From positions 62,001 to 126,000 of the forward strand of contig CAWFTJ010000013.1 of assembly GCA_963818685.1 (NCBI GenBank): DNA of 64,000 nucleotides, given 5' to 3'. Below, piece after piece: positions 57,312 to 64,000 of this stretch. The DNA is from CAJCJE01 sp963818685 (GTDB lineage: Bacteria > Actinomycetota > Actinomycetes > Mycobacteriales > Pseudonocardiaceae). The number at the start of each line of letters is the position of its first letter. Within the stretch, counting starts at the first letter, position 1. The notes under the pieces are model-generated. The model had not been told where the DNA came from. It made no database searches and saw nothing but the letters and a program-made list of their open reading frames with translations. Made by a program: the position numbers and the translations under genes.

Positions 57312-58505
57312 GTGACCGAGACGCTGAACACCCCCATGGACGACGTGAGTTTCGAGGCGCTCAAGCAGCTCGTCGGACTGGTCGACTACGACGCGTCGAC
57401 CGACCCGTTCCCGGTGAAGGCCATGGACGCGGTGGTGTTCGTGGTCGGCAACGCGACCCAGACCGCCTGGTACTACCGGCACGCGTTCGGCATGCGACTG
57501 GTCGCCTACTCAGGCCCGGAGACCGGCAACCGCGACCACAAGTCGTTCGTGTTGAAGTCCGGCTCCGCCCGGTTCGTGATCAACGGTGCGGTGCGGCCGG
57601 AAAGCACGCTCGCCGACCACCACCGCAAGCACGGCGACGGCGTCGTCGACCTCGCCATGGAGGTCGCGGACGTGGACCGCTGCGTCGCGCACGCGCGCAG
57701 GATGGGCGCGACCGTGCTGGTCGAGCCGCACGACGTGAGCGACGAGCACGGCACCGTGCGCACGGCGGCGATCGCCGCGTACGGCGACACCCGGCACACG
57801 CTGGTCGACCGGTCCGACTACACCGGCCCCTACCTGCCCGGATACCAGGCGCGGGAGGACGACGCCCAGCGGCCGGCGGGCGCGCCGAAGCGGCTGTTCC
57901 AGGCGATCGACCACTGCGTCGGCAACGTCGAGCTTGGCAAGATGGACTACTGGGTGGACTGGTACAACCGCGTGATGGGCTTCGTGAACATGGCGGAGTT
58001 CATCGGCGACGACATCGCCACCGACTACTCGGCGCTGATGAGCAAGGTGGTGTCCAACGGCAACCACCGGGTGAAGTTCCCCCTCAACGAGCCGGCGGTG
58101 AGCAAGCGCCGCTCGCAGATCGACGAGTACCTGGAGTTCTACGGCGGCGCCGGCTGCCAGCACATCGCGTTGGCCACCGGCGACATCATCGCCACCGTGG
58201 ACGCCATGCGCGCGGCGGGCGTCGAGTTCCTGGACACGCCGGACTCCTACTACGAGGACGCGCAGCTGCGTGCGCGGATCGGCGAGGTGCGGGTGCCGAT
58301 CGAGGAATTGCGCAAGCGCAAGATCCTGGTCGACCGGGACGAGGACGGCTACCTGTTGCAGATCTTCACCGCGCCCATCGGCGACCGGCCGACGGTGTTC
58401 TACGAGCTGATCGAGCGGCACGGGTCGCTCGGCTTTGGCAAGGGGAACTTCAGGGCGCTGTTCGAGGCGATCGAGCGGGAGCAGGAACGGCGCGGGAACC
58501 TCTGA
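57312..58505 (+). CDS. hppD: 4-Hydroxyphenylpyruvate dioxygenase
   Basis: Protein of 397 aa. Converts 4-hydroxyphenylpyruvate to homogentisate in tyrosine catabolism. It has two vicinal-oxygen-chelate repeats. Iron ligands are H201 (FQAIDHCVGNVE), H284 (GAGCQHIALATG) and E365 (FYELIERHG). The C-terminal LLQIFTAPIGDRPTVFYELI and GFGKGNFRALFEAIEREQER is conserved. GTG start with AGGAGG 5 bases upstream. Homogentisate dioxygenase is not within the window. Regulated probably by the divergent AsnC-type gene. Confidence 0.95.
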   Translation: MTETLNTPMDDVSFEALKQLVGLVDYDASTDPFPVKAMDAVVFVVGNATQTAWYYRHAFGMRLVAYSGPETGNRDHKSFVLKSGSARFVINGAVRPESTLADHHRKHGDGVVDLAMEVADVDRCVAHARRMGATVLVEPHDVSDEHGTVRTAAIAAYGDTRHTLVDRSDYTGPYLPGYQAREDDAQRPAGAPKRLFQAIDHCVGNVELGKMDYWVDWYNRVMGFVNMAEFIGDDIATDYSALMSKVVSNGNHRVKFPLNEPAVSKRRSQIDEYLEFYGGAGCQHIALATGDIIATVDAMRAAGVEFLDTPDSYYEDAQLRARIGEVRVPIEELRKRKILVDRDEDGYLLQIFTAPIGDRPTVFYELIERHGSLGFGKGNFRALFEAIEREQERRGNL

Positions 58506-58523
58506 GCGCAAGGGGCCGGTGGG

Positions 58524-59729
58524 TCAGCTGACGATGGTGTAGCCGGTGGCCTGGAGGGCGTTGGTGACCAGGGTGCAGTGGTCCTCGCCCCGGGTTTCCA
58601 GGTCGAGTACCACCTCGGCCTCACCGAGGCGCAGCGCGCCGGACACGCGGGAGTGCTCGACGTCGACGACGTTGGCGCCAAGTTCGCTGACCTTGGCGAG
58701 CAGCGCGGCGAGCGAGCCGGGCTGGTCCGGGATGCGCAGCCGGAGGGCGAGATAGCGGCCGCCTGCCTTCATGCCGTGCTGGATGATCTGCAACAGCAGC
58801 AGCGGGTCCACGTTGCCGCCGGAGAGCACCGCGACCACGGGCGGGGTGAATCGGCCCTGGTGTTGCAGCAGCGCGGCGACGGTGGCCGCGCCCGCGGGCT
58901 CGACCACTTGCTTGGCGCGTTCGATGCAGAGCAGGACCGCGCGGGACAGCGACTCCTCCGTCACCGTGACCACGTCGTCGACCAGGCTTGCCACGTGCGC
59001 GTAGGTGACCTGGCCCGGTTCGCCGACCGCGATGCCGTCAGCCATCGTGGCGACCCTGTCCAGCTTGACCGGCGTGCCCCTGGCGAGCGAGGGCGGGAAG
59101 GCGGCGGCCTGTTCGGCCTGGACGGCGACGACCCGGACATCGGGTCGCATGGCCTTGATAGCCACGGCGACGCCACCGGCAAGGCCACCCCCGCCCGTGG
59201 CGACCAGGACAGTGCCGACCTGCGGTACCTGATCCAGGATCTCAAGGCCGACGGTGCCCTGGCCGGCGATGACGTCCCGGTGGTCGAACGGGTGGATGAA
59301 CACCGCACCGGTAGCTTCCGCGAACGCGCGGGCCTTGGCCAGGGTTTCGTCGAACACGGCGCCGTGCAGGTGCACCTGGGCGCCGTAGGAGCGGGTGGCG
59401 GCGATCTTGGGCAGCGGTGCCTTGTTGGGCATGAACACCGTCGCCTTGGTGCCGTGCAGCGACGCGGCGAGGGCGACGCCCTGGGCGTGGTTGCCGGCGC
59501 TGGCGGCGACGACGCCTGCCGCGCGTTCGGCGTCGGTGAGGCCGTGGATGCGCACATATGCGCCGCGGATCTTGAACGAGCCGGTGCGTTGCAGATTTTC
59601 GCACTTGAGGTAGACCGGGCCGCCGTTGGTCGCGGCGAGCACGCTGGAGTACGTAACGGGGGTCTCCCGTACGACGCCTCGCAGCAGCTCACGAGCCGCG
59701 ACGACCTGCTCGACACCGACCAGTTCCAT
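58524..59729 (-). CDS. ilvA: Threonine ammonia-lyase (threonine dehydratase) with ACT domain
   Basis: Protein of 401 aa. PLP-dependent fold-type II enzyme: TGSFKIRGAYVRIHG (lysine Schiff base), AASAGNHAQGVALAASLHGT, VATGGGGLAGGVAVAIKAMR (phosphate-binding glycines), and a C-terminal ACT-like domain (LRLRIPDQPGSLAALLAKVS, VVDVEHSRVSGALRLGEAEV). Makes 2-oxobutanoate for isoleucine synthesis; the short single-ACT form resembles the biodegradative TdcB-like branch. Convergent with hppD with only 18 bases between stops. Start ATG, no overlap. Confidence 0.92.
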   Translation of the reverse strand: MELVGVEQVVAARELLRGVVRETPVTYSSVLAATNGGPVYLKCENLQRTGSFKIRGAYVRIHGLTDAERAAGVVAASAGNHAQGVALAASLHGTKATVFMPNKAPLPKIAATRSYGAQVHLHGAVFDETLAKARAFAEATGAVFIHPFDHRDVIAGQGTVGLEILDQVPQVGTVLVATGGGGLAGGVAVAIKAMRPDVRVVAVQAEQAAAFPPSLARGTPVKLDRVATMADGIAVGEPGQVTYAHVASLVDDVVTVTEESLSRAVLLCIERAKQVVEPAGAATVAALLQHQGRFTPPVVAVLSGGNVDPLLLLQIIQHGMKAGGRYLALRLRIPDQPGSLAALLAKVSELGANVVDVEHSRVSGALRLGEAEVVLDLETRGEDHCTLVTNALQATGYTIVS

Positions 59730-59891
59730 GGCGCGATCCTGCCAGGTGACGGCGCGGCGACGCCCACCTGGCGGGACCGGGTACCCTCGGTCACACGACC
59801 GGTGCTGTGCGGGCAGGCACTTGCGCCCGGTCGTGCCCCTTCGCGAAGGGGCTTACTTACGGGTCGCTGGCATGGTTACTCAGGAGGTCGA

Positions 59892-60137
59892 ATGGCACTC
59901 GTGGCACGTGCCGCCGGAGTGCTTCCCCTTGTCGCCTCGGTGGTCGCCGCCGCCGCGCTCGCGGGCGCCGCGGTGTTCACCGTTGCCCAGGCAGGCTGCT
60001 CCACTCCCGGGCACTACGTGACGAGCAACGGCCAGGTGGTCCTCGTCGGGAGTTGTCTCGACCGCGACGACCTGATCACCAGTACGAACAATCTCGCGGG
60101 CAACGCGGACAGCGTGCGCCCGCACGCCCGGCCGTAG
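59892..60137 (+). CDS. Small exported or membrane-anchored protein
   Basis: Protein of 81 aa. A hydrophobic N-terminal segment (VLPLVASVVAAAALAGAAVF, about 10-30) could be a signal peptide or anchor. The short exterior part contains two Cys (AGCSTPGHYV and VGSCLDRDDL) and ends NLAGNADSVRPHARP. Family not recognised. CAGGAGGTCGA before the ATG is a strong ribosome site. Lies alone between ilvA and metB, followed by a shared hairpin. Confidence 0.6.
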   Translation: MALVARAAGVLPLVASVVAAAALAGAAVFTVAQAGCSTPGHYVTSNGQVVLVGSCLDRDDLITSTNNLAGNADSVRPHARP

Positions 60138-60142
60138 GCCGC

Positions 60143-60168
60143 GCCGGCTGCCTGCGCGGGCAGCCGGC
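60143..60168. terminator. Bidirectional hairpin terminator
   Basis: GCCGGCTGCC (60143-60152) pairs with GGCAGCCGGC (60159-60168) with a 6-base loop, between the convergent small exported protein and metB. Confidence 0.75.
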
Positions 60169-60183
60169 CGCCAGCCGCTCTTC

Positions 60184-61344
60184 TCAGTCGAGGGCCTCGC
60201 GGAGGTCCTCGACGAGGTCTGTCGCGTCCTCGATGCCGACCGAGAGCCGGATCAGGTCGTCCGGCACCTCCAGCGCGGACCCCTCCGTGCTGGCGTGGGT
60301 CATCCGGCCGGGGTGTTCGATCAGCGACTCGATCCCGCCGAGCGACTCGGCGAGGATGAACACCCTGGTTTTCGCGCACACCGCGAGTGCCGCTTCCATG
60401 CCGCCCTCGACGGTGAAGGAGACCATGCCGCCGAAGCGGGCCATCTGCTTGGCCGCGACCTCGTGGCCGGGGTGGTCGGCGAGGCCAGGGTAGAAGACCC
60501 TGGTGACCTTGGCGTGGCCGGTGAGGAAGTCCACGACGCGTTCGGCGTTGTCGCAGTGGCGTTCCATCCGCACCGCGAGGGTCTTGACGCCGCGCAGGGT
60601 CAGCCACGCATCGAAGGGCCCAGGCACGGCGCCCGCCCCGTTCTGCAGGAAGGCGATCTGTTCGATCAGTTCTTGTTCCGAGGTGACGATGGCGCCGCCG
60701 ACGACGTCGGAGTGGCCGCCGAGGTACTTGGTCGCGGAGTGCACGACCACGTCGGCACCGAGGTCGAGGGGCTGTTGCAGGTACGGGGACGCGAACGTGT
60801 TGTCGACGACCAGCCGCGCGCCCGCCTCGTGTGCGACACCGGCGAGCGCGGCGATGTCGGCGATGTTGAGCAGCGGGTTGGTGGGCGTCTCGCACCAGAT
60901 CAGCCGGGTGGTCGGCCGGATCGCGGCGCGTACCGCGGCGATGTCGGAGAGTTTCACCGGGGTGTGCTCGATGCCCCAGTGCCGCAACACCTTGTCCACC
61001 AAGCGGAACGTGCCGCCGTAGGCGTCGTCCGGGATGATCAGGTGGTCACCGGGGCGACAGGTGGCGCGGAGCAGCACGTCGGTTGCTGCCATGCCGGAGG
61101 CGAACGCGCGGGCGAACGCGCCACCTTCCAGGGAGGCGAGGCACTCCTCAAGTGCGGTCCTGGTGGGATTGGCAGTCCTGGAGTACTCGTAGCCACCACG
61201 CGTGCCGCCGACGCCGTCCTGGGCATAGGTGGAGGTCGCGTGGATGGGCACGATCACCGATCCGGTGGTCGGATCCGGTTCCTGGCCGGCGTGAATCGCG
61301 CGGGTCGCGAAACCGGGCTTGGCCGGCCGTGCACTGTCCGTCAT
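60184..61344 (-). CDS. metB: Cystathionine gamma-synthase
   Basis: Protein of 386 aa. PLP-dependent Cys/Met metabolism family: FATRAIHAGQEPDPTTGSVI, YEYSRTANPTRTALEECLAS, FASGMAATDVLLRATCRPGD, the PLP lysine in VVHSATKYLGGHSDVVGG, and SLGGIESLIEHPGRMTHAST. Replaces the acyl group of acylhomoserine with cysteine to form cystathionine, or acts in reverse. It sits beside cbs, as in M. tuberculosis (Rv1077/Rv1079), so the pair handles transsulfuration. Confidence 0.93.
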   Translation of the reverse strand: MTDSARPAKPGFATRAIHAGQEPDPTTGSVIVPIHATSTYAQDGVGGTRGGYEYSRTANPTRTALEECLASLEGGAFARAFASGMAATDVLLRATCRPGDHLIIPDDAYGGTFRLVDKVLRHWGIEHTPVKLSDIAAVRAAIRPTTRLIWCETPTNPLLNIADIAALAGVAHEAGARLVVDNTFASPYLQQPLDLGADVVVHSATKYLGGHSDVVGGAIVTSEQELIEQIAFLQNGAGAVPGPFDAWLTLRGVKTLAVRMERHCDNAERVVDFLTGHAKVTRVFYPGLADHPGHEVAAKQMARFGGMVSFTVEGGMEAALAVCAKTRVFILAESLGGIESLIEHPGRMTHASTEGSALEVPDDLIRLSVGIEDATDLVEDLREALD

Positions 61345-61366
61345 GGACCAAGCCTACGTCGCGTTG

Positions 61367-61393
61367 CCTCGCCCCGGTCGGGCCGGGGCGAGG
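61367..61393 (-). terminator. Hairpin terminator
   Basis: CCTCGCCCCGG (61367-61377) pairs with 61383-61393 (11 bp, 5-base loop), 25 bases past the end of the Pro/Gln-rich membrane protein gene and before metB. Confidence 0.7.
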
Positions 61394-61417
61394 TGCGTCA
61401 CGTCAGGAGAGCGATTT

Positions 61418-62173
61418 TCACCACTGTTGCGGCGGATTGGTCGGCGGCTGTTGCGGGAAGCCACCGGAGTTGGGCGGCGGGTAGTTGCCGCCTGCCTGCG
61501 GAAAACCGCCCTGCTGCGGGAATCCGCCCGGAGTCGACGGCGGAAAGCCTTGCTGCTGCGGGTATCCCGGCTGCTGACCGTAGGGCTGCTGTTGCGGCGC
61601 CTGGTATCCGAAGCCCTGCATGGGGGTGACCGTCGGGGCCGCACCCCCGTTGTTGCGGTAGGCGAGATAACGGCCGCTGACCGGGACGATCGCGAGGATG
61701 AATGTGGCGATGGCCGGAATCGAGTAGATGAGCCCGACGCCGATGGCGCCCGCGGTGGCCGCACCGGTCCGCTGGTCGTTGTACTGGTCCTTGAGCACGT
61801 CGGCGATGCTGCTGCCGATCATGGCCGAGACGACGACAAGGCAGACGACCACGACAGCACAGCCGACCACGATGAGCCAACGGCCCGGCGGCTTGCCCGC
61901 GAAGACAAGGCCGGCACCGATGAGCAGCGCGAGCGCGGAGACGAACCCGCCGATCAGCGCGAGGTAGACGCTCGTGGTGACCACGCCGGGGGTCTGGCTG
62001 TCGATGGTGGCGACGCCGTTGATGCCGCCGATGCCGGCGAAGATGCTGAAGAGGCCACCCGCGATGGCGAGACCGGCCGCGGTGAGCGCAGCGCCACCGC
62101 TGGGCCGATAGCCCGGGTCGTTGCTTGCCGACGGATAACTCGGCGTCGGCATGGGTCCCCCTGGGTAAGACAT
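61418..62173 (-). CDS. Tetraspan membrane protein with Pro/Gln/Gly-rich C-terminal tail
   Basis: Protein of 251 aa. The N-terminus is short and Pro/Ser-rich (SYPGGPMPTPSYPSASNDPG). Four hydrophobic helices follow (GGAALTAAGLAIAGGLFSIF; TTSVYLALIGGFVSALALLI; RWLIVVGCAVVVVCLVVVSA; AIGVGLIYSIPAIATFILAI). The last 60 residues are QQPYGQQPGYPQQQGFPP-type repeats. It occupies a position near Rv1078 (pra, proline-rich antigen) in mycobacteria. The tail may interact with envelope or cytoskeletal proteins; function unknown. Its paralogue-like partner lies upstream, 141 bases away. Confidence 0.75.
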   Translation of the reverse strand: MSYPGGPMPTPSYPSASNDPGYRPSGGAALTAAGLAIAGGLFSIFAGIGGINGVATIDSQTPGVVTTSVYLALIGGFVSALALLIGAGLVFAGKPPGRWLIVVGCAVVVVCLVVVSAMIGSSIADVLKDQYNDQRTGAATAGAIGVGLIYSIPAIATFILAIVPVSGRYLAYRNNGGAAPTVTPMQGFGYQAPQQQPYGQQPGYPQQQGFPPSTPGGFPQQGGFPQAGGNYPPPNSGGFPQQPPTNPPQQW

Positions 62174-62220
62174 TCGGCCCTCCAGCCAGCTGTCGCGATG
62201 TTCACGGCACGGTACCCAAC

Positions 62221-62253
62221 ACAGCAGCTCCCGGCGAGGCCAGGAGCTGCTGT
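62221..62253. terminator. Hairpin terminator
   Basis: ACAGCAGCTCC (62221-62231) pairs perfectly with GGAGCTGCTGT (62243-62253), 11-base loop, between the two Pro/Gln-rich membrane protein genes. Confidence 0.7.
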
Positions 62254-62314
62254 ATTGGGGAAAACTCCACTATTCGTAATCAAACCGGGTTACCGGCGCG
62301 CTACCGGCGCGGCC

Positions 62315-63652
62315 TCACCACTGCTGGGGCGGCTGCTGCTGCCCGTACCCGCCGGGCTGGCCGGGCTGCTGCGGAAAACCACCGGTGCCGGGGTTCTGCG
62401 GGAAGCCACCGGTGCCCGGCTGGCCGGGCTGGCCGTAACCGGGCTGCTGCTGCGGCGCGCCGTAGCCGGGCTGCGGCTGACCGTAGGGCTGCTGCTGGGC
62501 CCCATAGGGCTGCTGCTGCGGGGCACCATAGGGCGCCGGCTGGCCGTAGGGCTGCTGGCCGAACCCGCCTGCCTGACCGGGGAACGCGGGCGTCGCCGCG
62601 CCGCCGGCGAGGCCGAGGTAGCCCTTGGTCGCCGGGAAGTAGCCGAGCAGACCGATGATCAGCGTGACGATGCCGGCGATCAGGTAGTAGGTGATGTCGC
62701 CCCCGAAGGAGTACTTGGCGCCGAAGATGATCGCGAACACCGCGGTGATGAGGCCCGCGGCGGCGATGGCGTGGTGCGAGATGTTCGCAAGCGAGTTCTT
62801 CAGGAAGATGATCACGGCCGCTGCGATGGCGACGAGACCGGAGACCAGGAACAGGATCACCGATATCCAGGGCAGCACGAGGCTGGGCGTCTGCGCGCCG
62901 GCCGCGGCACCGTTGGCGGCCTGCATGCAGGCGCTCGGGTCCTGCGAGTTCGCGCACATCTGCTGGATCTGCGCCTGCGCGTCCGAGGCACCGGAGGAGG
63001 CCGAACCCAGGTCACTCATGTCGACGATCGCGAAGATCACGGTGATGACCGCGAGGATCACCAGGGTGCCGAGCACCAGCCAGCTGATGATCTGCGCGGT
63101 GGGCGCTGAGCTGCCACCCGCACCCGGTGCGTACGCGGGCTGGCCGTAGGCAGGCTGACCGTAGGCGGGTTGCTGGCCGTACGCCGGCTGCTGGCCGTAG
63201 GCGGGTTGCTGTTGCGGCGCGCCGTAGACCGGCTGCTGGCCGAAACCGGGCTGCTGCTGTTGCGGGGCACCGTAGGCCGGCTGCTGACCGTAGGCTGGCT
63301 GCTGCGGCGCGCCGAAACCGGGCTGCTGTTGCTGTTGCGCGGCGAACGGGTCCGATGCGTGCTGCGGCGGCGCTGCTCCCCAACCGGGCTGCACCGGTGC
63401 GGCCGGCGGCGGAGTCGGGCTGGCGGCACCGGTGTACTGACCGTAGTTCGGCGGCTGCTGGCCCGGCTGTACCACCTGGGTGGCTTCGGGCGCGGGATTG
63501 GCCGGCTGCTGCGGTGGCTGCTGACCAGGTCGAACCACCTGCGTCGGGCCGGAGCTGGCCAGAGCCGGGTCGCCGGCCTGACCGCCCTGCGGCTCCTGCG
63601 TCGGCTGACCGCCCTGCCCCGGCTGGTTCTCGGGCGGCTGCGGAGCACTCAT
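62315..63652 (-). CDS. Pro/Gln-rich integral membrane protein, mycobacterial 34-kDa antigen-like
   Basis: Protein of 445 aa. Residues 1 to about 180 are low-complexity, with QQPAYGQQPAYG and APQQQQPGFG repeats. Four to five membrane helices lie about 190-340 (IISWLVLGTLVILAVITVIF; LVLPWISVILFLVSGLVAIA; IAAAGLITAVFAIIFGAKYS; YYLIAGIVTLIIGLLGYFPA). The C-terminus is again QQPYGQPQPGYGAPQQ-type repeat to the end (GGYGQQQPPQQW). The core is reminiscent of the DUF5336/34-kDa antigenic family, with tentative assignment. A loop with two Cys (MCANSQDPSACMQA) is probably outside. Upstream lies cbs in the same orientation. Confidence 0.72.
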   Translation of the reverse strand: MSAPQPPENQPGQGGQPTQEPQGGQAGDPALASSGPTQVVRPGQQPPQQPANPAPEATQVVQPGQQPPNYGQYTGAASPTPPPAAPVQPGWGAAPPQHASDPFAAQQQQQPGFGAPQQPAYGQQPAYGAPQQQQPGFGQQPVYGAPQQQPAYGQQPAYGQQPAYGQPAYGQPAYAPGAGGSSAPTAQIISWLVLGTLVILAVITVIFAIVDMSDLGSASSGASDAQAQIQQMCANSQDPSACMQAANGAAAGAQTPSLVLPWISVILFLVSGLVAIAAAVIIFLKNSLANISHHAIAAAGLITAVFAIIFGAKYSFGGDITYYLIAGIVTLIIGLLGYFPATKGYLGLAGGAATPAFPGQAGGFGQQPYGQPAPYGAPQQQPYGAQQQPYGQPQPGYGAPQQQPGYGQPGQPGTGGFPQNPGTGGFPQQPGQPGGYGQQQPPQQW

Positions 63653-63808
63653 CGGGTTTCCAACTCCTTGGCTTGTGCCTCGACATGCTGCGACATGCGT
63701 GCCTGGATAGACCTCGTGGTTAAGCTAGCCCATCCGGCACTGCCTCGCTGCCAATCCCCGCAAGTTGGCATAACGCGTCGTTAACGGACGTGTGTGGAGG
63801 CCAGTACG

Positions 63809-64000
63809 TCAGCGGGACGTTTCCCGGCCGGCGAGGAATCCGAGCACGTCGTGCCGGGTCAGCACGCCGGCGGGTTTGCCGTCAAGCAGCACGAGCGCAC
63901 CGTCCGCGCTGGACAGTGCGGTCATCGCGGTGCCGACCGGCTCGCCCGCGCCGATGGTGGGCAGTGGCGCGGACATGTGCTGCTCGACCCGGTCGGCGAG
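63809..64000 (-). CDS. cbs: Cystathionine beta-synthase, C-terminal CBS domain (gene continues beyond window)
   Basis: The last 63 codons and stop of a gene running in from the right edge. They read VEQHMSAPLPTIGAGEPVGT, AMTALSSADGALVLLDGKPA, GVLTRHDVLGFLAGRETSR, a CBS motif as at the end of cystathionine beta-synthase. Position upstream of the proline-rich protein and metB matches Rv1077-Rv1079. The catalytic PLP domain is outside the window, so the name rests on this tail and on synteny. Confidence 0.75.
   Translation of the reverse strand, partial: LADRVEQHMSAPLPTIGAGEPVGTAMTALSSADGALVLLDGKPAGVLTRHDVLGFLAGRETSR

Overview
The window is high-GC DNA from an actinomycete, most likely a filamentous member of the Pseudonocardiales. 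Supporting signs are pervasive G/C third positions, GTG/TTG starts, a mycothiol S-conjugate amidase, a GuaB1-type IMP dehydrogenase homologue, ESX-associated (WXG/EspC/EspG-like) proteins and several actinobacteria-restricted DUF families. The genus cannot be fixed from the sequence. No rRNA, tRNA or CRISPR array was seen.

Left part, 1-10.6 kb: a plant-polysaccharide locus. It holds a GH28 pectinase-like enzyme (cut by the window edge), a clan-A glycosidase, a galactonate-type dehydratase, a CE7 esterase, a heparinase II/III-like lyase and a LacI repressor. The five plus-strand genes are almost all coupled by 4-base overlaps. A secreted beta-helix/CBM9 protein converges on them across a strong hairpin. 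The same CTATACCGGTC-type palindrome lies beside the -35 box at both ends of the locus and is the probable operator of the LacI protein.

10.8-35.5 kb: an accessory region with much gene decay. It contains MFS, IS630-like, IS5-like, ISL3-like, IS1634-like, alpha/beta-hydrolase and recombinase remnants. Between these lie intact modules: two secreted repeat proteins (one a hybrid of RTX-like and PGRS-like repeats); two DUF5994 paralogues that share their promoter/leader region; an SPFH protein; a GT4 / six-hairpin glycosidase / GH130-like operon; a LysR regulator with F420/NADP reductase, SDR-SnoaL fusion and LLM oxidoreductase; a PadR-DUF1048-DUF1048 operon; a class C beta-lactamase-like hydrolase; and a complete IS5-family element with inverted repeats.

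35.7-43.5 kb: the most unusual locus. An XRE-NACHT-multi-TM NTPase is followed with no gap by a PPE/WXG-like protein, two EspC-like small proteins, an EspG-like chaperone, a YbaB/EbfC protein, a large WXG-like protein and, after 25 bases, a secreted protein with a Ser/Thr-rich beta segment. No ESX translocon gene is present, so this looks like an orphan ESX substrate operon led by an NLR-like sensor.

43.6-64 kb: conserved chromosome, nearly the gene set of Mycobacterium tuberculosis Rv1077-Rv1095: phoH2, Z-FPP synthase, hemolysin III, YyaL, an Rv1083-like membrane protein, mca, a DUF4307 protein, greA, metB, Pro/Gln-rich membrane proteins and cbs. Inserted here are guaB1, a chaplin-like secreted peptide, an AsnC/hppD pair, threonine dehydratase and a degenerate nucleotidyltransferase. 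Strong hairpin terminators separate most of these units.
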